DNA of 64,000 bases from Palsa-506 sp963707065 (GTDB lineage Bacteria; Actinomycetota; Actinomycetes; Streptosporangiales; Streptosporangiaceae): assembly GCA_963707065.1 (NCBI GenBank), contig CAVPPJ010000018.1, forward strand, positions 1 through 64,000, given 5' to 3'. Of this stretch, positions 27,354 through 34,791 are shown one piece after another. How positions within the stretch are numbered: the stretch's first letter is position 1; each line of letters opens with the position of its first letter. The position numbers were made by a program, and so were the translations under genes. Under the pieces are notes generated by a model that saw only the letters and a list, made by a program, of their open reading frames with translations, had not been told where the DNA came from and made no database searches.

Positions 27354-27794
27354 ATGACTACCGTCAGCATCCGTTACATCGTCAACGACATCGACGCCGC
27401 GATCGACTTCTACACCACTCACCTCCACTTCGAGCTGCAGATGCGTCCGAACGACCTGTTCGCGATGCTCGGACATGGCGACCTCCGCCTGGTGCTCGTC
27501 AGGCCGGTCGGTCCAGACGGGCCAGCTGGGGGCGGCGCACCGATGCCCGACGGCAGGATGCAGGAGCCTGGGGGCTGGAATCGCTTCAGTGTCGAGGTCC
27601 CCGACCTTGCCGCCGCTGTCAGGGAACTGCGAAGCAGCGGCGCCCGGTTCCGCAACGACATCGTCACCGGGGTTGGCGGCAGGCAGATCATCGTCGAGGA
27701 TCCCTCCGGCAACCCCGTCGAGCTCTTCGAGCCGATCCTCCCCGAGGCAAAGCTCTCCCGGCCAGCGCCGTCATCGGGCCAGCCGGGCCGGTGA
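27354..27794 (+). CDS. VOC-superfamily (glyoxalase/bleomycin-resistance fold) protein
   Basis: A 146-residue protein with two beta-alpha-beta-beta-beta modules: SIRYIVNDIDAAIDFYTTHL at the start, and NRFSVEVPDLAAAVRELRSS followed by IIVEDPSGNPVELFEP with the usual metal-site glutamate. The substrate and activity are unknown. ATG 27354 follows GAGAGGA. It starts 14 bases from the divergent peptidase remnant. Confidence 0.9.
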   Translation: MTTVSIRYIVNDIDAAIDFYTTHLHFELQMRPNDLFAMLGHGDLRLVLVRPVGPDGPAGGGAPMPDGRMQEPGGWNRFSVEVPDLAAAVRELRSSGARFRNDIVTGVGGRQIIVEDPSGNPVELFEPILPEAKLSRPAPSSGQPGR

Positions 27795-27870
27795 TGGCGC
27801 TGGCCACCCGGTCGGCGGTACTCGACGGGTAGTCCGCGGCTCCGGAGCGAGCAAGTGGTTCCGCGCCGCC

Positions 27871-27924
27871 GGGTGACCCGTCATCCCGATCTCACCAGGT
27901 GGCAAATTCACCCGCCCGGAGTGG
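27871..27924. promoter_or_regulatory. composite operator: half-sites plus TCACCC-N5-GAGTGG
   Basis: Contains GGGTGA at 27871-27876, the compact palindrome CACC-A-GGTG at 27893-27901, and TCACCC-GCCCG-GAGTGG at 27908-27924 (10 of 12 half-site bases). The order and spacing resemble the cluster at 58372-58436. The last site ends 69 bases before GTG 27994. Confidence 0.55.
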
Positions 27925-27993
27925 GGTGCTGCGGGCCGGGCTGGAACACCATGGAGTGTGGCCAGCGCATTTACCGACATAGGGGGCCCTTCG

Positions 27994-28218
27994 GTGCCGT
28001 CCCTCTACTATGAGATCCGCGTATCTGGGGTCCTCCCTCCGGAGGCACTCCTTGACTTCGACCGGCTCAACGCCTCCGTGGAGCCGGTCGAGACCGTGCT
28101 GCACGGTCCGCTTGCTGATCAGGCGGCGCTTTACGGGCTCCTGGCCAGACTCGAGACGTTCGGCGTGCAGGTCCTGGAGGTACGCCGTGTCCACGATCAG
28201 GACCCGCCGCCCGAGTAG
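27994..28218 (+). CDS. conserved small hypothetical protein
   Basis: A 74-residue protein (VPSLYYEIRVSGVLPPEALL, then TVLHGPLADQAALYGLLARL and FGVQVLEVRRV). The alternation suggests a small alpha/beta fold; similar short proteins of unknown function occur in actinomycetes. GTG 27994 follows AGGGGG and gives the same operator spacing (69 bases) as other genes of the island; GTG 27958 would add 12 residues. It is the first gene of the palindrome-controlled region. Confidence 0.6.
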   Translation: MPSLYYEIRVSGVLPPEALLDFDRLNASVEPVETVLHGPLADQAALYGLLARLETFGVQVLEVRRVHDQDPPPE

Positions 28219-28319
28219 TGATCGCGCGGGCGCGTCAGTCGCTCGCCCTCAGGCGTAGGTCAGCGCCATCACCGGCGCGCCGTGGCGATATCAGCACGGC
28301 GGGTCCTGCTGACGGGGCA

Positions 28320-28355
28320 GCCGCCGGCGGAGTGATTGATCACTCCGCCGGCGGC
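28320..28355. terminator. bidirectional hairpin terminator
   Basis: Two perfectly complementary 17-base arms (28320-28336 and 28339-28355) with a two-base loop, between the stops of two convergent genes (28218 and 28498). There is no T tract, as is usual for actinobacterial hairpin terminators. Confidence 0.8.
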
Positions 28356-28497
28356 CACGGCCACGAGCACAAGGGTGCCGAGAACTCGACGATCAGCCGG
28401 ACCGACAGGAGCCGCGACTTGAGCGTGTCCTTTTCAAGTAGTGCGTAGCGGCGCTGCATGGCAACGACGTGCTGCCTTGCCGACCGCTAAGGCTTAC

Positions 28498-28908
28498 TCA
28501 GGCCAGGACTTTCGCCTTCTCGCGGTCGAACTCCTCGGCTGTGATGACTCCCCGGTCGCGGAGGTCAGCCAGCTTGGCCAGCTGGTCGGCGGTACTCGCA
28601 GGCGCCTCCGCGGCAGCCTGCTGGATGTACCTGCGGGCTTCGGCGTCCTGCTGCTGAGCCTGCCGGGCCGCCCGCTCGTGCATCTCCCCGCCGCGGGCGA
28701 TCAGGTAGACCAGCACGCCGATCAGCGGGATGAACAGCACGAACAGGAACCACAGGGCCTTGGCCCAGCCGGACAGATCATGACTGCGGAAGATGTCAAT
28801 GAATACGGTAATCAGGATCCATATCCAGATTATCCACAGGAAGAACTCGAACATCGTCCAGAAGACGTTCAATAGGGGATAAGACGACGACGAAATTGCG
28901 AGTGGCAT
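28498..28908 (-). CDS. membrane protein with phospholipase D N-terminal-like segment and SHOCT domain
   Basis: A 136-residue protein. Two transmembrane helices (about 18-40 and 47-71) with WIIWIWILITVFIDIFRSHD and ALWFLFVLFIPLIGVLVYLI form the PLDc_N module. A charged helix with AARQAQQQDAEARRYIQQ follows, then a C-terminal SHOCT motif (DQLAKLADLRDRGVITAEEF). SHOCT segments are short oligomerisation-type motifs found in stress-related membrane proteins. GGAGAAG precedes ATG 28908. An exact operator palindrome lies 93 bases upstream. Confidence 0.88.
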   Translation of the reverse strand: MPLAISSSSYPLLNVFWTMFEFFLWIIWIWILITVFIDIFRSHDLSGWAKALWFLFVLFIPLIGVLVYLIARGGEMHERAARQAQQQDAEARRYIQQAAAEAPASTADQLAKLADLRDRGVITAEEFDREKAKVLA

Positions 28909-29001
28909 TTCTTCTCCATGCGCTCAAGGAGGGTTGGTTAGCACCGGGGTGCGGTGCACCTGCGGGCAGGCTCAGCTTTCACTCGCAGCGGCTCAGGGGC
29001 A

Positions 29002-29018
29002 TCACCCATCACGGGTGA
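29002..29018. promoter_or_regulatory. operator TCACCC-ATCAC-GGGTGA
   Basis: Perfect copy of the island palindrome, ending 93 bases before the start of the PLDc_N/SHOCT gene (28908, minus). Confidence 0.75.
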
Positions 29019-29090
29019 GACAACACGTCACACGCTCTCGCCCCCGCCGGCCGCCTCAGCTGGAGCGGTCAGTGCGGAGCGGAGCCATGC

Positions 29091-30491
29091 TTACAGGTGA
29101 CTGAACCCGCCCGATTCCTCCTTTGTCATCGGTACGGTGACTGGATGCTTGGAGAAGTGAGCGACAGCGTCCCGGAAGTCGCCAAGCAGCAAGGAGGCCA
29201 TGTCCTGACTCACGCCCAAGCGGACCAGAATGCGCTGCACGGGTATATCGGCAGCAGATCCGGTGAGAGTGTAGGCAGGCACCTGCCAGCCACGCATGCG
29301 TAGCCGGTCGGCCAGGTCGAACAGGTTGTAGCCGGGGTCTTCGCCTTCTCGGATTCGCCAGGTGACCGTCGGGATCCCGGTTTCAGGGTTGCTGTCACAA
29401 AGGAGCTCGAAGGGACCCAGCTTGACGATCTCGGCGGCGAGGTACTGACCGACGTCATAGGACGCTTGATGGATGCGCCGGTACCCCTCGAACCCGAGAC
29501 GAAGGAAGTTGTAGTACTGGGCGATGATCTGCCCGGCAGGGCGGGAGAAATTGATCTGGAAGACCGGCATGTCGCCGCCCAGGTAGTTGACGTGGAACAC
29601 CAGTTCGTCGGGGAGTTCCTGGCGGTCCCGCCACAGCACCCAGCCGACGCCCAGCGGAGCCAGCCCGAACTTATGCCCCGAAGTGCTGATCGACTTAACC
29701 CGCGGCAGGCGGAAATCGAAGACCACGTCAGGCGCGCAGAACGGGGCGAGGAAGGCGCCGCTTGCCCCGTCCACGTGAATGTCAATATCCAGGCCAGTGT
29801 CGGCCTGCAGCTGGTCAAGGGCGGCGGACATGGCCTCGACCGGTTCGTAGGCGCCCGTGTAGGTGACGCCGAGTGTGGGGACGACCATGATCGTATTCTC
29901 GTCCACCCGTTCCAGCATCGAGGCTGGATCCATGGCGTAGTGGCCATGGGACATCGGAACCTCGCGCATTTCGATGTCCCAGTAGCGGGCGAACTTATGC
30001 CATACCACCTGTACCGGACCGCACACCATGTTCGGCTTGTCCGTCGGCTTGCCTTCGGCCTGCCGCTTGGCACGCCACCGCCACTTAGCTGCCATGCCCG
30101 CCAGCATGCAGGCCTCCGAGGATCCAATGGCCGAGGCGCCCACGGTATTGGCGGCCTCAGGTGCATGCCACAAGTCAGCCAGCATGTGCACGCAGCGCCG
30201 CTCGACCTCCGCGGTTTGCGGATACTCGTCCTTATCGATCATGTTCTTGTTGATCGACAGCGCCATCAAGCCGAGGACCTCGGGCTCGACCCACGTCTGG
30301 CAGAACGTGGCCAGGTTCTGGCGAGCGTTCCCATCGAGCATCAGCTCGTCCGAGACCAGCTGGAACGCGTTTCTCGACAGCGTCTCGTCCGGAGGGAATC
30401 GGTACTTGGGCACAGCCTTCGTCATATCGTGCCCGGCGAACACCGAGTCCTCCAGCTGCTGACGGACGGAATCGCGCTCGTGCAAGGGCAT
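29091..30491 (-). CDS. gadB: glutamate decarboxylase
   Basis: A 466-residue PLP-dependent decarboxylase, the same length as E. coli GadB. The PLP lysine is at 274 (STSGHKFG), the cofactor aspartate at 241 (HVDGASGAF), and the substrate loop YPQTAEVERRCVHMLADLWH is intact. The penultimate residue is histidine 465 (GGFSHL), the position whose side chain closes the active site at neutral pH in E. coli GadB, so pH control may be conserved. It converts glutamate to GABA and consumes a cytoplasmic proton. ATG 30491 has GAGGAG nine bases upstream. No GadC antiporter is in the window. It is divergent from the YrhK gene, with a shared operator. Confidence 0.95.
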   Translation of the reverse strand: MPLHERDSVRQQLEDSVFAGHDMTKAVPKYRFPPDETLSRNAFQLVSDELMLDGNARQNLATFCQTWVEPEVLGLMALSINKNMIDKDEYPQTAEVERRCVHMLADLWHAPEAANTVGASAIGSSEACMLAGMAAKWRWRAKRQAEGKPTDKPNMVCGPVQVVWHKFARYWDIEMREVPMSHGHYAMDPASMLERVDENTIMVVPTLGVTYTGAYEPVEAMSAALDQLQADTGLDIDIHVDGASGAFLAPFCAPDVVFDFRLPRVKSISTSGHKFGLAPLGVGWVLWRDRQELPDELVFHVNYLGGDMPVFQINFSRPAGQIIAQYYNFLRLGFEGYRRIHQASYDVGQYLAAEIVKLGPFELLCDSNPETGIPTVTWRIREGEDPGYNLFDLADRLRMRGWQVPAYTLTGSAADIPVQRILVRLGVSQDMASLLLGDFRDAVAHFSKHPVTVPMTKEESGGFSHL

Positions 30492-30607
30492 CGTCGACAT
30501 CTCCTCGATCGGGACCCGCTCCGCTTCGGGAATGTCGCGACCTGGCACCGCTCTTCGGCGGGAGACGGTATCGCCGATCATCCTGGCGGGCAGCTGCCGG
30601 GACGCCA

Positions 30608-30624
30608 TCACCCAGCGCGGGTGA
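30608..30624. promoter_or_regulatory. operator TCACCC-AGCGC-GGGTGA in divergent promoter
   Basis: Perfect palindrome between gadB (116 bases upstream of its start) and the YrhK-domain gene (91 bases upstream of 30716), so it could control both. Confidence 0.78.
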
Positions 30625-30715
30625 GTTCGCGAGAGCCTCCGTCCTGGCCCCGCAATATGGTGACGGATGGTACTACTGAGGGCTCGCCCCGGTTGAAAAA
30701 AGATAGGACGCGCCT

Positions 30716-31552
30716 ATGTCCGTGCAGGACCGAGAAGGCCGCAGGGGCAACGTCGGCCCCTTCGTGACGTGGGTCGACCACGAGCGCCCGGACGGCGTCA
30801 TAGCTCACTGGGAATCCCGTCGCCACCGCAAGCATCTGCAGGGCGCATCGGCCGCGGGCTCGACGTGGTGGGCACCGCGGGCCCGGGGATGGTGGATCGC
30901 CGTCCTGTTCGCCGTGGGGTCGCTGCTGTTCGTTCTCGGCGCTGTCCCCGGGTACGCCAGTGCGGTAGGTGCCCGGTGGGATGCGGTGACTTTCTTCGTC
31001 GGCTCGCTGTTCTTCACCTCGGCTGGGTTCCTGGCCTACCGGGAGGCCGTGGATGCTGGCCCGAAGGCGCCGGGCGGCGCCCGGCGGCGCTTCTTCGTCT
31101 TCCAGCCCGGGAGGATCGACTGGTGGGCGACCGCGGTGCAACTTGCCGGGACTCTGTACTTCAATGTCAGCACCGGCAATGCGATACGGGTTGACCTTGC
31201 CGCGCAGGCCGCGAATCAGCACGTATGGCGACCCGATTTCGTTGGCTCGATCTGCTTCCTGGTTGCCAGCGCGCTGGCCTGGTTCGAGGTATGCCACGGC
31301 TGGGCCGCTTGGCGCCCCCGGGCGTGGTCATGGTGGATCACGTTGTCAAATCTGATCGGGTCCCTCGCCTTTGGCGTGTCTGCGGTGGCCGGCTTCATCA
31401 ACCCAGCGACCGGCCAGCTGCACAACGCCGAGCGATCGAATCTGGGTACCCTGGTCGGCGCGGTGTGCTTCTTCATCGGTGCGCTATTGCTGCTGCCCGA
31501 ACGTACCGAGGAGGTCACTGCCGCAATGACGGCACCGGGCGCCGACGGCTGA
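30716..31552 (+). CDS. YrhK-domain integral membrane protein
   Basis: A 278-residue protein with about six or seven hydrophobic helices: IAVLFAVGSLLFVLGAVPGY, TFFVGSLFFTSAGFLAYREA, FVGSICFLVASALAWFEVC, ITLSNLIGSLAFGVSAVAGF, TLVGAVCFFIGALLLL. The repeated GSxxF...A pattern is that of the YrhK domain, whose function is unknown. It carries acidic and tryptophan-rich loops. Divergent from gadB with a shared operator; the DUF6458 gene follows on the same strand. Confidence 0.8.
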   Translation: MSVQDREGRRGNVGPFVTWVDHERPDGVIAHWESRRHRKHLQGASAAGSTWWAPRARGWWIAVLFAVGSLLFVLGAVPGYASAVGARWDAVTFFVGSLFFTSAGFLAYREAVDAGPKAPGGARRRFFVFQPGRIDWWATAVQLAGTLYFNVSTGNAIRVDLAAQAANQHVWRPDFVGSICFLVASALAWFEVCHGWAAWRPRAWSWWITLSNLIGSLAFGVSAVAGFINPATGQLHNAERSNLGTLVGAVCFFIGALLLLPERTEEVTAAMTAPGADG

Positions 31553-31647
31553 TCGGCCGCATGAGTCACGGCCGCCACACTCCCGCGCGGGATGCCAGGG
31601 ACGGCGGCCGGGCGGAGCGGGTGTGTTCGGGTTGCGGGGTTCGCGTT

Positions 31648-31664
31648 TCACCCGTCCCGGGTGA
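31648..31664. promoter_or_regulatory. operator TCACCC-GTCCC-GGGTGA
   Basis: Perfect palindrome ending 70 bases before the DUF6458 start. The 15 bases 31659-31673, starting with its right arm, are identical to 34676-34690 at another site. Confidence 0.78.
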
Positions 31665-31734
31665 GGCGTGCCCAGGGCTGGAGCGGAAGGCTTTGAGTGC
31701 GGAAAAACGTGCGGCCTGGGAGGTGGCAAGTCCT

Positions 31735-31959
31735 GTGACGATCGGCGGCAGCATCGCGCTTCTCGTTATTGGCGCGATTCTCCGGTTCGGCGTCACCTGG
31801 AAGCCCGCCCACGTGGACCTGCAGATCATCGGCGTGATCTTGATGATCGCCGGCCTGGCCGGCCTGATCATATCCATCGCGCTCCTGGCGATGAGGCGGC
31901 GCGGGCGTGCGCCGGCCGAAGTGTACGAGGAGCGCCGCTACACCGAACCGCCTGCCTGA
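31735..31959 (+). CDS. DUF6458-like small membrane protein
   Basis: A 74-residue protein starting at GTG 31735 with GGAGG upstream. Two transmembrane helices are seen (GGSIALLVIGAILRFGV and GVILMIAGLAGLIISIALLA) and an Arg-rich cytoplasmic tail ending in EVYEERRYTEPP. It is a paralogue of the protein at 34213-34437, with the same length and layout. The next gene is DUF1269. The role is unknown. Confidence 0.82.
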   Translation: MTIGGSIALLVIGAILRFGVTWKPAHVDLQIIGVILMIAGLAGLIISIALLAMRRRGRAPAEVYEERRYTEPPA

Positions 31960-31990
31960 CTGGGCGCGGCGTGTCCCGGCGGGTGCCATA

Positions 31991-32007
31991 TCACTCGCCG
32001 GGGGTGG
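31991..32007. promoter_or_regulatory. operator TCACTC-GCCGG-GGGTGG
   Basis: 10 of 12 half-site bases. Ends 67 bases before the DUF1269 start at 32075, the same distance as at the mirrored copy (34107-34123). Confidence 0.65.
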
Positions 32008-32059
32008 GCGTGGCTGTGGCGCGCGTTGATGGACTTGGCGGCACTAGCCCAGACTGAAG

Positions 32060-32571
32060 GAGAATGGGGACGTTATGTCTGATCTGATCGCTATCGGGTA
32101 TCCCGACGAGGCCACCGCCGAGGCCGCGGCCGACGAGGCACGGCAGCTGGCCAAGGACCTCATCATCGAGCCGGACGCGATCGCGGTGATCGCGCGGGAC
32201 AAAGAGGGCAAGTACCACGTCCACACCAGCCATCACCTGGTCGGCGCCGGGGCGACCTGGGGCATGTTCTGGGGGCTGCTGTTCGGCGTGCTGTTCTTCG
32301 TCCCGGTCGCCGGGATAGCCATCGGCGCTGGGCTGGGCGCCCTGATGGGCAAGGTCAGCAAGTCGGGCATTGACCGCCAGTTCGAGGACCAGGTCCGCGG
32401 CATGCTGACGCCGGGTACCTCAGCGCTGTTCCTGATGGTGGAGAAAGTCACCCCGGACAAGGCCATCGAGGCGATGAGCAAGTACGGCGGCACCGTGCTG
32501 AAGACCTCGCTGTCCAAGGACGGCGAGAAAGAACTCCAGGACGCCCTCCACGGCAGCACCGCATAAGGCGC
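32060..32571. repeat. 512-bp perfect inverted repeat, left arm
   Basis: Reads identically to the reverse complement of 33543-34054 over its whole length, from 15 bases before the DUF1269 start to 5 bases after its stop. Homology stops sharply at both ends. The arms are separated by 971 bases. Confidence 0.93.
32075..32566 (+). CDS. DUF1269 family protein, copy 1
   Basis: A 163-residue protein. An N-terminal alpha/beta region (SDLIAIGYPDEATAEAAADE) precedes a glycine-rich hydrophobic hairpin (WGMFWGLLFGVLFFVPVAGI, then GAGLGALMGKV) that could insert in a membrane, then TSALFLMVEKVTPDKAIEAM and VLKTSLSKDGEKEL. DUF1269 proteins are found among stress genes and have no proven function. The protein is identical to that encoded at 33548-34039. 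A strong hairpin terminator follows. Confidence 0.9.
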   Translation: MSDLIAIGYPDEATAEAAADEARQLAKDLIIEPDAIAVIARDKEGKYHVHTSHHLVGAGATWGMFWGLLFGVLFFVPVAGIAIGAGLGALMGKVSKSGIDRQFEDQVRGMLTPGTSALFLMVEKVTPDKAIEAMSKYGGTVLKTSLSKDGEKELQDALHGSTA

Positions 32572-32596
32572 CAGGCGCTAAGACCTGCAGTTAAGC

Positions 32597-32633
32597 CACG
32601 AGAGAGCCGGGCGGCACGCCCGGCTCTCTCGTG
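32597..32633 (+). terminator. hairpin terminator after DUF1269 copy 1
   Basis: 16-base perfect arms (32597-32612 and 32618-32633) with a five-base loop, 31 bases after the DUF1269 stop. It lies outside the inverted repeat, so the mirrored copy lacks it. Confidence 0.85.
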
Positions 32634-32663
32634 CGCTGGGGGCCGAGAGTCGTGACGCCCCTG

Positions 32664-33392
32664 TCATCCAGGCACTAGCCGGCCAGGTATCCCTGGTCGT
32701 CCGGGAGAAAATAGCCGGAGCCCGGTTATCGGCCCTTCGGCGTGCTCAAGCAACTCGTCGCGTTCGGTGGCGTGGGCCTCAGGCCATAGCAGCGCCCGGT
32801 AAGCGTCAGCTTCATCAGGAGTACACGCCAGGCTCGACGCGCCAACGACCCCGAGCTCACCGGATGCCTGCAGCCGCCGCAGCCGCAGCCCGGGCGGCCG
32901 CCGCCCGGACAAGAACAGGCACAGCGTGGGGGGAGCAAGACGGATCAGCCGGTCGAGACCAGCGAGCACGGCTCCATCTGTGATCAGGTGAGCGTTGTCG
33001 AGAACCAGGACCATAGGCACGGTGAGCAGCCGCATCATCTCAGCCAGGCGGAGCGGGAAGTCGTCGGCGGAGACATCCTCAAGAGCCCCCATTGCCTCGG
33101 GCGGCACAGCGCGTGCCCGTGCCAATCCCGCGCAGATGCCGGCCCAGAACCAGGCATTGTCCTCACCCGCATTGAGGGTGAGCCAGACCACCTGCCGATC
33201 CTCCCGCTGTGCTGCCGCCCAGGCTGCGCATGCAATCGTCTTTCCGGCGCCCGCGGGCCCGCACACGAGCGCCACCCGGTAGCGAGTGGCCCGGTCAATC
33301 AGGTCGGTTAGCCGCCTACGGTGCAGGATGGGGAATCTGAACTGCGGAATCTGCAGTTGATCCTCGAGAAATTGCGGTCGGCGCTGCTCCAT
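32664..33392 (-). pseudogene. MalT/LAL-type regulator, N-terminal ATPase fragment only
   Basis: A 242-residue open frame starting at ATG 33392 behind AAGGA. It contains Walker A GPAGAGKT (45-52), Walker-B-like VPMVLVLDNAHL, and PPTLCLFLSGRRPPGLRLRR, the STAND ATPase start of MalT-like LuxR regulators. It breaks off after LLEHAEGPITGLRL, where the full regulator at 55560-58238 continues with a similar EGWAAGLRLAA. The TPR region and helix-turn-helix are missing. It lies exactly between the arms of the 512-bp inverted repeat, which suggests truncation by the same rearrangement. A functional short ATPase cannot be excluded. Confidence 0.7.
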
Positions 33393-33542
33393 TGCCGGTC
33401 CTTGATGGGGCGCCTGTGCCGACCCCGCCGCGTACACGGTGCTCAGCGTGCATTCCCCCTGACTGGAATAGAGCCTTCCGGCATCGATAGTCACGCCCCG
33501 GTGCCTCTCCCGCTAGAGCAAGGAGCAGCGATCGCTGGCTGA

Positions 33543-34054
33543 GCGCCTTATGCGGTGCTGCCGTGGAGGGCGTCCTGGAGTTCTTTCTCGCCGTCCTTGG
33601 ACAGCGAGGTCTTCAGCACGGTGCCGCCGTACTTGCTCATCGCCTCGATGGCCTTGTCCGGGGTGACTTTCTCCACCATCAGGAACAGCGCTGAGGTACC
33701 CGGCGTCAGCATGCCGCGGACCTGGTCCTCGAACTGGCGGTCAATGCCCGACTTGCTGACCTTGCCCATCAGGGCGCCCAGCCCAGCGCCGATGGCTATC
33801 CCGGCGACCGGGACGAAGAACAGCACGCCGAACAGCAGCCCCCAGAACATGCCCCAGGTCGCCCCGGCGCCGACCAGGTGATGGCTGGTGTGGACGTGGT
33901 ACTTGCCCTCTTTGTCCCGCGCGATCACCGCGATCGCGTCCGGCTCGATGATGAGGTCCTTGGCCAGCTGCCGTGCCTCGTCGGCCGCGGCCTCGGCGGT
34001 GGCCTCGTCGGGATACCCGATAGCGATCAGATCAGACATAACGTCCCCATTCTC
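33543..34054. repeat. 512-bp perfect inverted repeat, right arm
   Basis: Reverse complement of 32060-32571, base for base as far as I compared it. It includes the second DUF1269 gene and its ribosome-binding region. Confidence 0.93.
33548..34039 (-). CDS. DUF1269 family protein, copy 2 (identical to copy 1)
   Basis: Same 163-residue sequence as 32075-32566, on the opposite strand. The 15 bases before the start codon are also the same; further upstream the sequence differs, yet an operator palindrome is again 67 bases before the start. The shared coding sequence implies a very recent duplication or gene conversion, whereas the flanking DUF6458 pair has diverged. Confidence 0.92.
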   Translation of the reverse strand: MSDLIAIGYPDEATAEAAADEARQLAKDLIIEPDAIAVIARDKEGKYHVHTSHHLVGAGATWGMFWGLLFGVLFFVPVAGIAIGAGLGALMGKVSKSGIDRQFEDQVRGMLTPGTSALFLMVEKVTPDKAIEAMSKYGGTVLKTSLSKDGEKELQDALHGSTA

Positions 34055-34106
34055 TCATCACGCTGCAAAGTTTACCCACTCCATCAACTCGCGCCACACC
34101 CGCGCC

Positions 34107-34123
34107 CCACCCCTCACGAGTGA
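34107..34123. promoter_or_regulatory. operator CCACCC-CTCAC-GAGTGA
   Basis: Read on the minus strand it is TCACTC-GTGAG-GGGTGG, with the same half-sites as at 31991-32007. It is 67 bases upstream of DUF1269 copy 2. Confidence 0.65.
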
Positions 34124-34212
34124 TATGGCGGATAGTCCGACAACGCGGGCGATGGTGGCCACGCCGTGGCCAGCGGACGATCTCCAGCTGGCCGATCTGG
34201 CTGCTGCCCCTG

Positions 34213-34437
34213 TTACTGGGGCGGTTCTACATAGCGGCGCTGCTGGTACACCTCGGTTGATGCGCGGGAACGCCGCCGCATGACCAGGAGCGTGATCGAC
34301 ACCGCGAGGCCCGCCACGCCTCCGATCATCAAAATGACCCCGATGGCGTTGAGGTCGACGTACTGGGGCTTCCAGGTGACTGCGAAACGCAGAATCGCGC
34401 CGATGATGATCAGCGCGATGCTGCCGCCGATGCTCAT
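34213..34437 (-). CDS. DUF6458-like small membrane protein, second paralogue
   Basis: A 74-residue protein starting at ATG 34437. GGSIALIIIGAILRFAVTWK, GVILMIGGVAGLAVSITLLV and the tail EVYQQRRYVEPP mirror the protein at 31735-31959 residue for residue, with scattered substitutions. Together with the DUF1269 pair it gives a mirrored gene order around 33 kb. No island operator of good quality lies close upstream; the nearest (34665) is 227 bases away. Confidence 0.82.
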   Translation of the reverse strand: MSIGGSIALIIIGAILRFAVTWKPQYVDLNAIGVILMIGGVAGLAVSITLLVMRRRSRASTEVYQQRRYVEPPQ

Positions 34438-34791
34438 GTCAGTGACCTCCACTTGCGTCAGGCCACCGCGCTGGCGGCGGCTGCCAGCCGGACCGCTCGG
34501 CCAGGCCGGATGCCCAGCTCGCGCGGCTATCCATCGTTCTGCTGTCGGCGGGCCGGCGCAATGGCGCTTCGCCGCGGCAGAGTGGTGAGCCGCAACGAAT
34601 ACCTTAGTCTGACCGGCGCGGGATTTCCCGGTCCGATTCTGACGGCCTGGCACGGCACGATGATTCACCCTGGCCGGGTGAGGCGTGCCCGGTGCGATTC
34701 GGCGAACGTGAACGGATGCGGATCAGAAGCCTGCGAGACGATCGGCACGCCGGCGGCCGTCACGGGCGCAGTGCGGAGTTGGCGATGACCC
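34438..34791. other. 354-base intergenic region with one operator
   Basis: Divergent promoter region between the second DUF6458 gene and the membrane-protein operon. Apart from the perfect palindrome at 34665-34681 I recognise nothing in it. Confidence 0.5.
34665..34681. promoter_or_regulatory. operator TCACCC-TGGCC-GGGTGA
   Basis: Perfect palindrome, 110 bases before the membrane-protein gene at 34792. Its right arm and the next nine bases equal those at 31659-31673. Confidence 0.78.

Noticed and set aside
29002..29018. The shared palindrome interpreted as transcription terminators
   Set aside because: Arms are only six bases with no T tract, and the sites lie upstream of start codons, often between divergent genes.
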